This document shows positions 17,173-25,950 of a stretch of DNA of 46,979 nt, piece by piece. How positions within the stretch are numbered: position 1 is the first letter of the stretch; each line of letters opens with the position of its first letter. The notes below the pieces were generated by a model, which had not been told where the DNA came from, did not search any database, and worked only from the letters and a program-made list of their open reading frames with translations. Location: assembly GCA_009928435.1 (NCBI GenBank), contig JAABNQ010000010.1, positions 24,943-71,921 of the forward strand. Direction: 5' to 3'. The translations under genes and the position numbers were made by a program. The DNA is from Bacillus sp. HF117_J1_D (GTDB taxonomy: Bacteria > Bacillota > Bacilli > Bacillales > Bacillaceae_C).

Positions 17173-18501
17173 ATGAAAAGGGTGAAAAGCTTGTCGACAA
17201 AGCATGAACAAATCATTCGGCATATTGACGGATTGCCTGTAGGGGAAAAAATCTCTGTAAGGCAAATTGCAAAAGCGTTGAATGTCAGCGAAGGAACAGC
17301 CTACAGAGCTATAAAAGACGCTGAAAATAAGGGGTATGTAAGTACAATTGAACGGGTCGGAACGATCCGGATAGAACAGAAGAAAAAAGAGAATATTGAG
17401 AAACTCACATACGCAGAGGTTGTTAATATTATTGACGGCCAAGTATTGGGCGGAAGAGCCGGCCTTCATAAAACGCTCAACAAATTTGTGATTGGCGCCA
17501 TGAAACTTGATGCAATGATGAGGTATACGGGTGCGAATAATCTGTTGATTGTTGGAAACCGGACAAAGGCCCACGAATATGCATTAATGGCTGGTGCTGC
17601 AGTTTTAATAACTGGTGGATTTGATACGGAAGACCATGTAAAAAAGCTTGCGGATGAGTTGGAGTTGCCAATTATTTCAACAAGTTATGACACTTTTACT
17701 GTGGCTGCTATGATCAACAGGGCTATCTACGACCAGTTAATCAAGAAAGAAATTATTCTGGTTGAGGATATTTTTATTCCTCTTGAAGATACCATCACCA
17801 TCACAACAAAGGAAAAAGTATCAGACTGGTATAAAAAGAAGGAGATGTCCGATCACAGCCGTTACCCGGTAGTTGATTTGAACAATAAGCTACAAGGGAT
17901 CGTCACTGGGAAGGACGTCATCGGGCAGGACCCAGATGCAGGCATTGATAAAATGATGACGAAGAATCCAATATCTGTTGGCAGAAAAACCAGCGTAGCC
18001 TCAGTCGCCCATATGATGATTTGGGAAGGAATCGAGGTGCTTCCGGTTGTAGATGAGCACCAGAGGCTTGAAGGGATTATTAGTCGCCAAGATGTCTTGA
18101 AAGCGTTGCAAATGATCCAGCGTCAGCCACAGGTAGGAGAAACGATTGATGATACAATCTCAAAACAGCTTTCCAACAGCAAATATGCAGGGGAACCTTC
18201 CTTTACATTCGAGGTGACTCCGCAGATGACCAATCAGCTAGGGACAATTTCCTACGGGGTTTTCTCGTCCATTATAGCCGAGGCCTCCAACAGACTATTC
18301 AGGCTGCGGAAAAAAGGAGAGCTTGCTGTTGAAAGCATGACTATTTATTTCTTGAAACCGGTCCAAATGGATACAACCTTGGAAGTTGTCCCTAGAATAA
18401 TGGAATCTGGCCGTAAATTTGGAAAAGTGGACGTCGAAGCATTCAATAATGGAGAAATTGTAGGGAAAGCATTGATGATGTGCCGCTTGATTGATCGATA
18501 A
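17173..18501 (+). CDS. ytoI: YtoI: HTH-DRTGG-CBS-hotdog regulatory protein
   Basis: A 442-residue multi-domain protein. An N-terminal winged helix-turn-helix (about 20-65, IRQIAKALNVSEGTAYRAI-like) is followed by a DRTGG domain (about 80-185), a pair of CBS domains (about 195-315, with RYPVVDLNNKLQGIVTGKDV and VLPVVDEHQRLEGIISRQDV) and a C-terminal thioesterase-like hotdog domain (about 325-440). CBS pairs bind adenine nucleotides, so it looks like a nucleotide- or acyl-CoA-sensing regulator. Its target is unknown. The ATG at 17173 directly follows the stop of a possible leader peptide. TTG 17191, with AGGG 7-9 nt upstream, is an alternative start giving 436 residues. Confidence 0.92.
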   Translation: MKRVKSLSTKHEQIIRHIDGLPVGEKISVRQIAKALNVSEGTAYRAIKDAENKGYVSTIERVGTIRIEQKKKENIEKLTYAEVVNIIDGQVLGGRAGLHKTLNKFVIGAMKLDAMMRYTGANNLLIVGNRTKAHEYALMAGAAVLITGGFDTEDHVKKLADELELPIISTSYDTFTVAAMINRAIYDQLIKKEIILVEDIFIPLEDTITITTKEKVSDWYKKKEMSDHSRYPVVDLNNKLQGIVTGKDVIGQDPDAGIDKMMTKNPISVGRKTSVASVAHMMIWEGIEVLPVVDEHQRLEGIISRQDVLKALQMIQRQPQVGETIDDTISKQLSNSKYAGEPSFTFEVTPQMTNQLGTISYGVFSSIIAEASNRLFRLRKKGELAVESMTIYFLKPVQMDTTLEVVPRIMESGRKFGKVDVEAFNNGEIVGKALMMCRLIDR

Positions 18502-18580
18502 TTGAAAAAATGCAGGTGCTGGCACTTTTTCGGAAATAAATAACGCAAAAATGGCTGTTAACGAAGGAACTCCCAACACA

Positions 18581-18604
18581 AAAAGCCGCTTGTCTGCGGC
18601 TTTT
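18581..18604. terminator. bidirectional terminator between ytoI and ytpI
   Basis: AAAAGCCGC (18581-18589) pairs with GCGGCTTTT (18596-18604) around TTGTCT. A- and T-runs on both sides serve the convergent ytoI and ytpI genes. Confidence 0.85.
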
Positions 18605-18608
18605 CAAT

Positions 18609-18920
18609 TCAGCGGGTTTGTCCATCAAAATGTTTCGCTTCCTCTTTTACATATGGAATATGATGGCGGAAAGATTTAAATCCCGCCCATGCACTGGCGC
18701 ATCCCAGTAAAATAAAAATGGCAGCAACAATATAGGTTGTTGTTGTACTAAATAAAAAAAGCTGGTTTAATCCAAATAGTGCAACAAACAGACCTAGGGC
18801 CATGCTGGATTTTCCGCTGAGCAACTTTCTTTCCATCGGCCGTCTGCTTCGAAAGTACCTTATTTTATAGTAAATATAAAACGAAGCTGACAAGATGATC
18901 AGAAAAACTAAAAATGGCAT
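18609..18920 (-). CDS. ytpI: YtpI family membrane protein
   Basis: A 103-residue protein with three hydrophobic segments: MPFLVFLIILSASFYIYY at the N-terminus, ALGLFVALFGLNQLFLF, and TYIVAAIFILLGCASAWAG. A basic loop (KIRYFRSRRPMERK) follows the first. This matches the size and pattern of B. subtilis YtpI. The start is ATG 18920, placed 9 nt from GGAGG; the ATG at 18929 touches that GGAGG and cannot be used. It is convergent with ytoI and divergent from nrnA, the same neighbourhood as in B. subtilis. Function unknown. Confidence 0.88.
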   Translation of the reverse strand: MPFLVFLIILSASFYIYYKIRYFRSRRPMERKLLSGKSSMALGLFVALFGLNQLFLFSTTTTYIVAAIFILLGCASAWAGFKSFRHHIPYVKEEAKHFDGQTR

Positions 18921-19048
18921 TTTTTCCATCCTCCAAATCAATAACTGGTCATCCACTTTATTGTAACGTCAATCAATTATAAATGCTACTTGCCCAATAG
19001 CGAATATTTCATGAACTTCCTTGATTGTGCAAGGTGAAAGGAGCTCCT

Positions 19049-19987
19049 ATGAAAGAAGAGATTTTTGAAGCTATCAAAAGCTATAATACTATTATTATTC
19101 ATCGCCATGTCCGGCCGGATCCTGACGCCTATGGATCTCAAGGAGGATTAGCTGAAATTTTAAGGGCTTCCTTCCCTGACAAACAGATTTATGCTGTAGG
19201 AAACCATGATCCATCCTTGGATTATTTACGTAAACCAGATGTTGTTTCTGATGAGGTGTACAAAGGTGCTTTGGTCATCGTTTGTGATACAGCCAACCAG
19301 GAAAGGATCTGCGACTCTAGATATCATTTAGGTGATAAGCTGATTAAAATTGACCATCACCCAAATGAAGATCCATACGGGGATATTTTATGGGTTGATT
19401 TGAAAGCATCTTCCGTAAGTGAAATGATCTATGAATTTTATCAAACATTTAGCGATGAAGGTTTAATCATGACCGATGAAGCAGCTAGATTAATATATGC
19501 CGGAATTGTCGGGGACACCGGACGGTTTTTATACCCGAGTGCAACAGAAAAAACATTTGAATACGCCAAAGAATTGATAAGCTATTCCTTTGACCGGGTA
19601 CTCCTCTATAACAATATGTACGAACTGGACCCAAGCATGATCAAGTTGCAGGGATATGTGTTGGAAAATTTCACAATGAATGAAGACGGGGCGGCAGTAA
19701 TATCCATTCACAAAGAAACTCTTGAAGAATACAGAATTCTTCCGTCAGAGGCATCTCAGCTTGTAAGCTCTTTGGGGATGGTAAAAGGAATCAAAGCATG
19801 GGGCTTTTTTATCGAAGAAGATGATCAAATCCGTGTTCGCCTGCGTTCAAAGGGGCCTGTCATCAATACAATTGCCATGAAATATCATGGCGGTGGGCAT
19901 CCTCTTGCGGCAGGAGCTTCAGTTTACTCATGGGATGAGGCAAAAGAAGTGATAGAAGATATAGAAGCGGTGTGCAGACAAAATTAA
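19049..19987 (+). CDS. nrnA: bifunctional oligoribonuclease/3'-phosphoadenosine 5'-phosphate phosphatase NrnA
   Basis: A 312-residue DHH/DHHA1 phosphoesterase, known in B. subtilis as YtqI/NrnA. It degrades 2-5 nt RNA fragments to mononucleotides and hydrolyses pAp from sulfur assimilation. The DHH domain shows RPDPDAYGSQGG, VCDTAN, IDHHPN and AGIVGDTGRF, and the C-terminal DHHA1 domain shows KYHGGGHPLAAGA. All manganese-binding residues appear intact. ATG 19049 lies 5 nt from AAAGGAG; a longer frame from an upstream TTG includes that site and is not used. Its 3' end is 10 bp from the convergent sporulation pair ytrH-ytrI. Confidence 0.96.
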   Translation: MKEEIFEAIKSYNTIIIHRHVRPDPDAYGSQGGLAEILRASFPDKQIYAVGNHDPSLDYLRKPDVVSDEVYKGALVIVCDTANQERICDSRYHLGDKLIKIDHHPNEDPYGDILWVDLKASSVSEMIYEFYQTFSDEGLIMTDEAARLIYAGIVGDTGRFLYPSATEKTFEYAKELISYSFDRVLLYNNMYELDPSMIKLQGYVLENFTMNEDGAAVISIHKETLEEYRILPSEASQLVSSLGMVKGIKAWGFFIEEDDQIRVRLRSKGPVINTIAMKYHGGGHPLAAGASVYSWDEAKEVIEDIEAVCRQN

Positions 19988-19997
19988 TGGCCGACTC

Positions 19998-20504
19998 TTA
20001 GTCAGCCAGCTTCAATTCCAATACAAGGCTGATCGTTGTGTAAAAATATAACTCATTGACGATCAGTCTGTATTGCTTTTCGTTTATGTTCAATCTTTTA
20101 TTTTCAACCGTCTTTTTTATAATCTCTTTATTTTTATAAGCGGTTGTCAAATCTTTGGCGATCAGCGATTTTAAATCCTCTTTAATGGATTCCTCTGCTT
20201 CATAAATACTTTGGCGGTCACGGATTTCGTATCGTTCAAAGTTTTGGATTTTCACATCAATCTCTTGGACGATCAGCATTTCTTCATTCTTTTTATTCAG
20301 TTCCTGGTATTCCTCTTCCCAAATTTGAATATAGCCATTTAATTCTTTGATCCGGATAGCTTGCCTTTCGATGATTGTACTATTTTTTTGCTGGATAATT
20401 CCGAATATGAAAAGGAAGATCAGCCAGCTAATGCATCCACCGACAGCAGCACCGGCAAAAAAACGCTGCCATACCGGCTGGCGATACAATGGAGGAATTC
20501 TCAT
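19998..20504 (-). CDS. ytrI: sporulation membrane protein YtrI
   Basis: A 168-residue protein starting MRIPPLYRQP, with one transmembrane helix (about 18-38, GAAVGGCISWLIFLFIFGII) and a long extracellular or intermembrane helical region rich in E, K and Q (about 40-130) that could form a coiled coil. The ATG at 20504 has AGGAG 8 nt upstream and overlaps the ytrH stop as ATGA, so the two are translationally coupled. In B. subtilis ytrHI is a mother-cell (sigma-E) operon needed for efficient sporulation; the molecular role is not known. Confidence 0.9.
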   Translation of the reverse strand: MRIPPLYRQPVWQRFFAGAAVGGCISWLIFLFIFGIIQQKNSTIIERQAIRIKELNGYIQIWEEEYQELNKKNEEMLIVQEIDVKIQNFERYEIRDRQSIYEAEESIKEDLKSLIAKDLTTAYKNKEIIKKTVENKRLNINEKQYRLIVNELYFYTTISLVLELKLAD

Positions 20505-20833
20505 GATATGTGCTCCTGGGTAAGCCAAGAAATGATCAAGGAGGCTGTTTTGGCACCGCCCATTGCTGACAATATCAATAAAAACTGCTTGAACAGATCC
20601 GTTGTCCCGCCTTCCAGAAATCCTTTTTCAAAACTATACACTGTATCGAAGGTACCTCCAATGGCTGCAATGATGGCCCAAATCCTTACCCGTTCCGCTA
20701 TGTTGGCTATTTCCGTCAACAACGGCGCTCCAGTAATAAAAGCAGCTAATCCGCCGATCAAGGAGCCACCAAGCATGACTCCAAAAGCAATAAAATAACT
20801 ATTAAAAAAAGCTGGAAAAAATGGTTCTTGCAT
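20501..20833 (-). CDS. ytrH: sporulation membrane protein YtrH
   Basis: A 110-residue protein with several hydrophobic segments (FFNSYFIAFGVMLGGSLIGGLAAF and a C-terminal FLLILSAMGGAKTASLIISWL). It is the partner of YtrI. ATG 20833 (MQEPFFP) is chosen by family length although its ribosome binding site is weak (TTGGGG); a TTG five codons upstream is an alternative. About 70 bp upstream on the minus strand CATACATT matches a sigma-E -10 element, with ATA upstream at slightly short spacing. This agrees with known mother-cell expression. The operon is divergent from dnaE. Confidence 0.9.
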   Translation of the reverse strand: MQEPFFPAFFNSYFIAFGVMLGGSLIGGLAAFITGAPLLTEIANIAERVRIWAIIAAIGGTFDTVYSFEKGFLEGGTTDLFKQFLLILSAMGGAKTASLIISWLTQEHIS

Positions 20834-20894
20834 GATGACCAACCCCAAAGATTAATATATTCTTCCTTTGTTATTACTTATATGGGACAAACCG

Positions 20895-20923
20895 TTAATG
20901 TATGTAAAAATAAAGGTTATAAT
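20895..20923 (+). promoter_or_regulatory. sigma-A promoter of dnaE
   Basis: TTAATG (20895-20900) and a perfect TATAAT (20918-20923) are separated by 17 bp, about 70 bp upstream of the dnaE start. On the other strand the same segment carries the CATACATT element proposed for ytrHI, so the two promoters overlap. Confidence 0.6.
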
Positions 20924-20991
20924 AGAGGAGAACGAATATTCCATTTGAATTTTATGGACAGGAAGTATCGGATAGAAATGAGGTAAATCAC

Positions 20992-23900
20992 TTGAACTTT
21001 GTTCAATTGCAAATAGCTACAGCATACAGTTTGCTGTCAAGTACGGTTTCCATCTCTGAGTTGGTTCAGGAAGCGAAGAAGAACAATTACTATGCTTTGT
21101 CGATCACAGATCATAATGTTTTATATGGTGTCTTGTCTTTCTATCAAACTTGCAAGGAAGCGGGGATTAAACCAATTATCGGAATGACTGCGGATGTGGC
21201 AGTGGAAGAACAGCAGGCATATCCTTTGGTTTTATTGGCCAAAAACAATGTAGGCTATGCCAACCTTTTAAAAATCTCGAGTGCTATTCAAATACAGCAA
21301 GATAAAACCATTTCATGGAAATGGCTTAGGTCATACAGTGAGGGGCTAATTGCTATTACACCAGGAATCAGGGGAGAAATTGAGCAGCTCTTGAAGGAAG
21401 GGAACCTGGCACAGGCAAGAACAGCAACGGAGCGTTACATCTCTACGTTTGATGAGGACTCCTTTTATATTTCATTGCAGAATCATCAAGCTAATCCTTC
21501 GTCTGGTTTTATTAAGGTCATTGATGACTTTGCAAAGGATTTGGGAATCAAGACGGTTGTGACAAATGATGTACGGTATTTAGAAAAAGAGGATCACTTT
21601 GCCTATACGTGTCTTGAGGCGATCCGTGATGGAGAAAAGCTGGACATTGTGGATGAACAATTAAATAAAACCGGAGAGTATTATTTCAAAAGCAAGGAAG
21701 ACATGTGTGAGTTATTTTCCGAATATAAGGAAGCACTTGAAAATACCTTTCGGATTGCTGAAGAATGCAACGTCCTCATAGAAACAGACAGGCAGCTGCT
21801 GCCAAAGTATCCCGTTTCTGAAAACGAGACAGCGCAAAGCATGCTTTTGGTTCAATGTGAAAAAGGGTTGGAGAGAAGGGGAATCGATCATCCGGAATAT
21901 AGAAGGAGACTGAAGTATGAACTGAAAATCATCAACCAAATGGGGTTTAATGATTATTTTCTGATTGTATGGGACTTTATGAAGTATGCGAGAGAGAACG
22001 GGATTTTGACAGGGCCGGGTCGTGGATCGGCAGCGGGATCACTTGTCTCTTATGTGCTTGAAATTACGGATGTTGATCCAATCAAACATGGCCTATTGTT
22101 TGAGAGATTCTTGAATCCTGAAAGAATCTCCATGCCAGATATTGATATCGATTTTCCGGACGTCCGTCGTGATGAGGTAATCGAATATGTAGCTGACAAA
22201 TACGGAAAAATGAATGTGGCTCATATTATTACATTTGGAACATTCGCTGCGAAGGCAGCGCTTCGTGATACAGCGAGGGTTTTTGGTTTAAGCTCGAAAG
22301 AAATCGACCGGCTTTCGAAAATGATACCATCTCGTCTCGGTCAAACATTGGCAGGTGCTATTCAAGAATCTGGAGGATTGCGAGACATGATTGCATCTTC
22401 AGAGCAAAACCATCTGATGTTTGAGACGGCATTAAAGCTGGAGGGACTTCCAAGACATACTTCCATCCATGCTGCTGGGGTAGTCATTAGCGAGGAACCA
22501 CTCGTGAACATTATTCCGATCAAAGAAGGACCAGACGGTGTGTATGTGACACAGCTTCCTATGGAAGACCTGGAAAAAATAGGCCTCCTGAAAATGGACT
22601 TTTTGGGGCTGCGGAATCTAACCCTCTTGGAGCAGGTGATCAAAAGTATTAAAATTCATACAGGGAAAACGATTCATTTAAAAAATATCCCGTTTGCAGA
22701 CGAAAAAACATTTCAGTTACTGCAAAAAGGTGATACGACCGGAATCTTCCAACTGGAATCTGAAGGGATGAGAAAGGTCCTAAGAGAACTTCGGCCGACA
22801 GAGTTCGAAGACATTGTAGCAGTTAATGCACTTTTCAGACCGGGTCCGATGGAGAACATCCCGACTTATATTAAAAGAAAGCATGGCGAAGAGAAAGTTG
22901 AATATCCTCATCCAGATCTGAAGCCAATCTTGGATTTCACGTATGGAGTCATTGTCTACCAAGAACAAATCATGCAAATAGCGGCGGTGCTTTCCGGCTA
23001 TTCTCTAGGAGAAGCTGATCTTCTTAGAAGAGCGGTCAGTAAGAAGAAGCGTGAAGTCCTCGACCAGCAGAGGAAACGGTTCGTCTCTGGAGCAGTTGAA
23101 AAAGGATACGACCAGCATACTGCCAATACCACATACGATTTAATTGTTCGCTTTGCAAATTATGGATTCAACCGCAGTCATGCAGTGGCATACAGTTTTA
23201 TTGCTTGGCAGCTTGCCTGGTTAAAAGCTCATTATCCAAAATATTTCATGGCTGCCCTCTTGACGTCTGTAATAGGAAACGAGGACAAGATTGCTCTTTA
23301 TACCGCGGAGGCTAAGCAAAAAGGAATCGCAATCCTACCTCCGTCTATTAATAAAAGCCATTTTCCTTTTCTTGCTGAAAAAGAAGGGATTCGCTTTAGT
23401 TTAAGAGGAATTAAAGGACTCGGTGTTGCTGCAATGAAAGAGATTGTCCAGGCACGAGAAGGGGGCCATTTCAAAGACCTGTTTGACTTTTGCCTTCGGG
23501 TGTCTCCGAGAATCATCAATAAAAAAATACTGGAGTCGCTAGTATATGCGGGCAGCTTTGATGAATTCGGAAAAGACAGAGCTGTTTTCCTTGCAACGCT
23601 TCAAGTGGCTGTTGAGCATGCTGAACTGATGAGACCTTCGAGCGGTACGTCGGATCTTTTCATCGAAGAAGAGATGTTTCAGATAAAACCGATGTATGTA
23701 GAAGCTGAGCCAATGCAGCTTGTAGACAAGCTGGCATTTGAAAAAGAAACGACAGGCATATTTTTATCCAGTCATCCGACAACGGCTTTTGAAGAATGGT
23801 TCATATCAGCCGGTGCCGTCAAGCTGATTCATCTGGAACCAGGACAAAGAAATAAATCAGTAGGCATATACTTGACTGGAGTCAAAACAATCCGTACGAA

Positions 23901-24345
23901 AAAGGGCGACGTCATGGCTTTTATTACAATGAGCGATCCTTCAGGGGAGTTGGAGGGGGTTGTTTTTCCGGACGTTTACAAGCGAAGCAGGGAATTATTG
24001 AAGCAGGGAGAAATTGTTCTTCTGAGTGGAAATGTGGAGGAGCGCAAAGGTGCCATTCAGTTTATTGTTCAAAAAGTTGTTTCAGTAAGAGAATTGAAAG
24101 ATAACGTTAGCGAACAAATGAAGACATTGTATGTGAAAATTCCAGCCGAAATGCAAACGCCCGCTATATTAATTAAACTGCATTCCATTTTTGAAAAATA
24201 TCCGGGACAAACACGGATCATCCTCTATTATGAGAAAGAAAATAAAATGATCAAGCTAGGGGATAAAAAGCGCGTTGAACCTACTGATACATGTCTGAAA
24301 GAAATTAGCGGACTTTTTGGAGCTGATTGTGTAAAGTTAAAATAA
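20992..24345 (+). CDS. dnaE: DNA polymerase III alpha subunit DnaE
   Basis: A 1117-residue replicative polymerase. In B. subtilis DnaE extends RNA primers before handing over to PolC. Order of domains: PHP (1-about 270), palm/thumb/fingers with GPGRGSAAGSLVSYVLEITDVDP and the catalytic PDIDIDFPD (D383, D385, D387), tandem helix-hairpin-helix (about 800-850), and an OB fold (about 955-1035). The start is TTG 20992, 7 nt from GAGGT, and gives MNFVQLQIATAYSLL. Compared with the B. subtilis and E. coli proteins, the PHP motif HSxY is replaced by ATAY (residues 9-12), removing a metal-binding histidine, while ITDHN is kept. No frameshift is seen. Confidence 0.97.
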   Translation: MNFVQLQIATAYSLLSSTVSISELVQEAKKNNYYALSITDHNVLYGVLSFYQTCKEAGIKPIIGMTADVAVEEQQAYPLVLLAKNNVGYANLLKISSAIQIQQDKTISWKWLRSYSEGLIAITPGIRGEIEQLLKEGNLAQARTATERYISTFDEDSFYISLQNHQANPSSGFIKVIDDFAKDLGIKTVVTNDVRYLEKEDHFAYTCLEAIRDGEKLDIVDEQLNKTGEYYFKSKEDMCELFSEYKEALENTFRIAEECNVLIETDRQLLPKYPVSENETAQSMLLVQCEKGLERRGIDHPEYRRRLKYELKIINQMGFNDYFLIVWDFMKYARENGILTGPGRGSAAGSLVSYVLEITDVDPIKHGLLFERFLNPERISMPDIDIDFPDVRRDEVIEYVADKYGKMNVAHIITFGTFAAKAALRDTARVFGLSSKEIDRLSKMIPSRLGQTLAGAIQESGGLRDMIASSEQNHLMFETALKLEGLPRHTSIHAAGVVISEEPLVNIIPIKEGPDGVYVTQLPMEDLEKIGLLKMDFLGLRNLTLLEQVIKSIKIHTGKTIHLKNIPFADEKTFQLLQKGDTTGIFQLESEGMRKVLRELRPTEFEDIVAVNALFRPGPMENIPTYIKRKHGEEKVEYPHPDLKPILDFTYGVIVYQEQIMQIAAVLSGYSLGEADLLRRAVSKKKREVLDQQRKRFVSGAVEKGYDQHTANTTYDLIVRFANYGFNRSHAVAYSFIAWQLAWLKAHYPKYFMAALLTSVIGNEDKIALYTAEAKQKGIAILPPSINKSHFPFLAEKEGIRFSLRGIKGLGVAAMKEIVQAREGGHFKDLFDFCLRVSPRIINKKILESLVYAGSFDEFGKDRAVFLATLQVAVEHAELMRPSSGTSDLFIEEEMFQIKPMYVEAEPMQLVDKLAFEKETTGIFLSSHPTTAFEEWFISAGAVKLIHLEPGQRNKSVGIYLTGVKTIRTKKGDVMAFITMSDPSGELEGVVFPDVYKRSRELLKQGEIVLLSGNVEERKGAIQFIVQKVVSVRELKDNVSEQMKTLYVKIPAEMQTPAILIKLHSIFEKYPGQTRIILYYEKENKMIKLGDKKRVEPTDTCLKEISGLFGADCVKLK

Positions 24346-24442
24346 TTTTCTCAAATAGACGATAATATGGTATATTGTTTTATAAGCTTTTTTATTGGTG
24401 TATAAAAAACTGGGTATGGTTTGTATGAAGGAGTGAATATTG

Positions 24443-25681
24443 TTGTCATTGCGTGATGAAGCATTGCATATACACAAATTACATAAGGGGAAGCTTGAAT
24501 CAAAGTCCAAAATTGAAGTGAAAAATGCAAAAGATTTAAGTCTAGCTTACTCCCCTGGTGTTGCTGAGCCATGTAAGGAAATTTATGAAAATCCAGGAAC
24601 TGTGTATGATTATACAATGAAAAGCAATATGGTTGCTGTGGTTTCCGATGGAACAGCAGTGTTGGGACTGGGAAATATCGGCCCTGAGGCAGCTTTGCCA
24701 GTTATGGAAGGTAAAGCCGTATTGTTTAAGAGTTTTGCTGGTGTGGATGCTTTTCCAATCTGCCTAGATACAACAGATGTAGATGCTATTGTCCAAACAG
24801 TTAAACTGCTTGAACCAACATTCGGCGGAGTGAATCTTGAGGATATAGCAGCTCCAAACTGTTTTGAAATTGAGAATAGATTACAGAAAGAATTAAGCAT
24901 CCCTGTTTTTCATGATGATCAACATGGTACAGCCATTGTTACAGTAGCTGGTCTTGTGAATGCATTGAAAATTACAGGAAGAAGAATGTCTGAAATAAAA
25001 GTGGTGGCAAATGGAGCTGGTGCAGCGGGAATTGCAATTATTAAACTGCTTCATAGCTACGGTGTTCGAGACATCATCATGTGTGATTCCAGAGGGGCAA
25101 TCTATGAAGGCCGTGAAGAAGGAATGAATGAAGTGAAGACAGAAGTGGCCAAATTCACTAACCGTGATCGACTTGACGGTGACTTGTCCTATGTCATCCA
25201 GGATGCTGATGTATTTATTGGGGTATCTGTAGCGGGTGCATTGACAGAAGAAATGGTCGCTTCCATGAAAGAAGATCCGATTATTTTTGCTATGGCCAAC
25301 CCGGATCCGGAAATTATGCCTAATGTTGCCAAGGCTGCTGGTGCGAAAGTAGTCGGAACAGGAAGATCTGACTTCCCAAACCAGGTCAATAACGTATTGG
25401 CATTCCCTGGACTTTTCCGTGGAGCGCTTGACGTACAAGCTACAAAGATTAATGAGAGAATGAAACAGGCTGCAGTAGAGGCTATCGCGAGCTTGGTTTC
25501 GGAAGACGAACTGTCTCCTGATTTTGTTATTCCGGGACCATTTGACCCGAGGGTTGCCCCTTACGTGGCAGCTGCGGTTGCCGAAGCTGCCATGGAATCA
25601 GGAGTGGCACGTATTAAAGTGGATCCAGATAAGATCAAGGAAAAGACTATGCAACTCGCTGTTATTGGTAAAGATCAATAA
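24443..25681 (+). CDS. ytsJ: NADP-preferring malic enzyme YtsJ
   Basis: A 412-residue malic enzyme that decarboxylates malate to pyruvate and reduces NADP; YtsJ is the main malic enzyme of B. subtilis. The malic domain has YSPGVAEPC, VAVVSDGTAVLGLGNIGPEA and FHDDQHGTAIV, and the NAD(P)-binding domain has VVANGAGAAGIA. Two TTG codons are adjacent (24440 and 24443). The second gives MSLRDEALHIH, as in B. subtilis, and lies 9 nt from AAGGAG. It is preceded by an AT-rich gap of about 95 bp after dnaE and followed by a hairpin. With pyk and accDA nearby it feeds pyruvate and NADPH to fatty acid synthesis. Confidence 0.95.
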   Translation: MSLRDEALHIHKLHKGKLESKSKIEVKNAKDLSLAYSPGVAEPCKEIYENPGTVYDYTMKSNMVAVVSDGTAVLGLGNIGPEAALPVMEGKAVLFKSFAGVDAFPICLDTTDVDAIVQTVKLLEPTFGGVNLEDIAAPNCFEIENRLQKELSIPVFHDDQHGTAIVTVAGLVNALKITGRRMSEIKVVANGAGAAGIAIIKLLHSYGVRDIIMCDSRGAIYEGREEGMNEVKTEVAKFTNRDRLDGDLSYVIQDADVFIGVSVAGALTEEMVASMKEDPIIFAMANPDPEIMPNVAKAAGAKVVGTGRSDFPNQVNNVLAFPGLFRGALDVQATKINERMKQAAVEAIASLVSEDELSPDFVIPGPFDPRVAPYVAAAVAEAAMESGVARIKVDPDKIKEKTMQLAVIGKDQ

Positions 25682-25699
25682 GTTTATACTGGAAACAAA

Positions 25700-25734
25700 G
25701 GAAAGGCCGTGCCGATTTGAAGGCCGGTCTTTCC
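25700..25734 (+). terminator. hairpin after ytsJ
   Basis: GGAAAGGCC (25700-25708) pairs with GGTCTTTCC (25726-25734), with one wobble. It is followed by TATGCGTGTTT, a poor U-run, so termination may be partial. The rest of the gap up to accD (about 25735-25950) shows no further gene. Confidence 0.5.
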
Positions 25735-25950
25735 TATGCGTGTTTAATCCTTGGAAAAATAATAGGATAGGAAAACTGTCCGATATTCAGACGACCAGAT
25801 TGTTACAGAATCTTTGATACTACAACAAGTGTCGCCTAGCTCGCAAGAACAAGAGCTTCTCTAAACGTATTGTGTAACGAGGGAGGCTTCTTGTCTTGTC
25901 GAGACTTATCAAGGCGCTTGTACTTTTCTGATTTGAAAGGAGGGCCTGCT

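Noticed and set aside
18510-18532. AGGTGCTGGCACTTTTT near the ytoI stop, reminiscent of a short repeat seen in many bacilli
   Set aside because: Only one copy in the window, so a repeat family cannot be supported; it may simply be a small hairpin.
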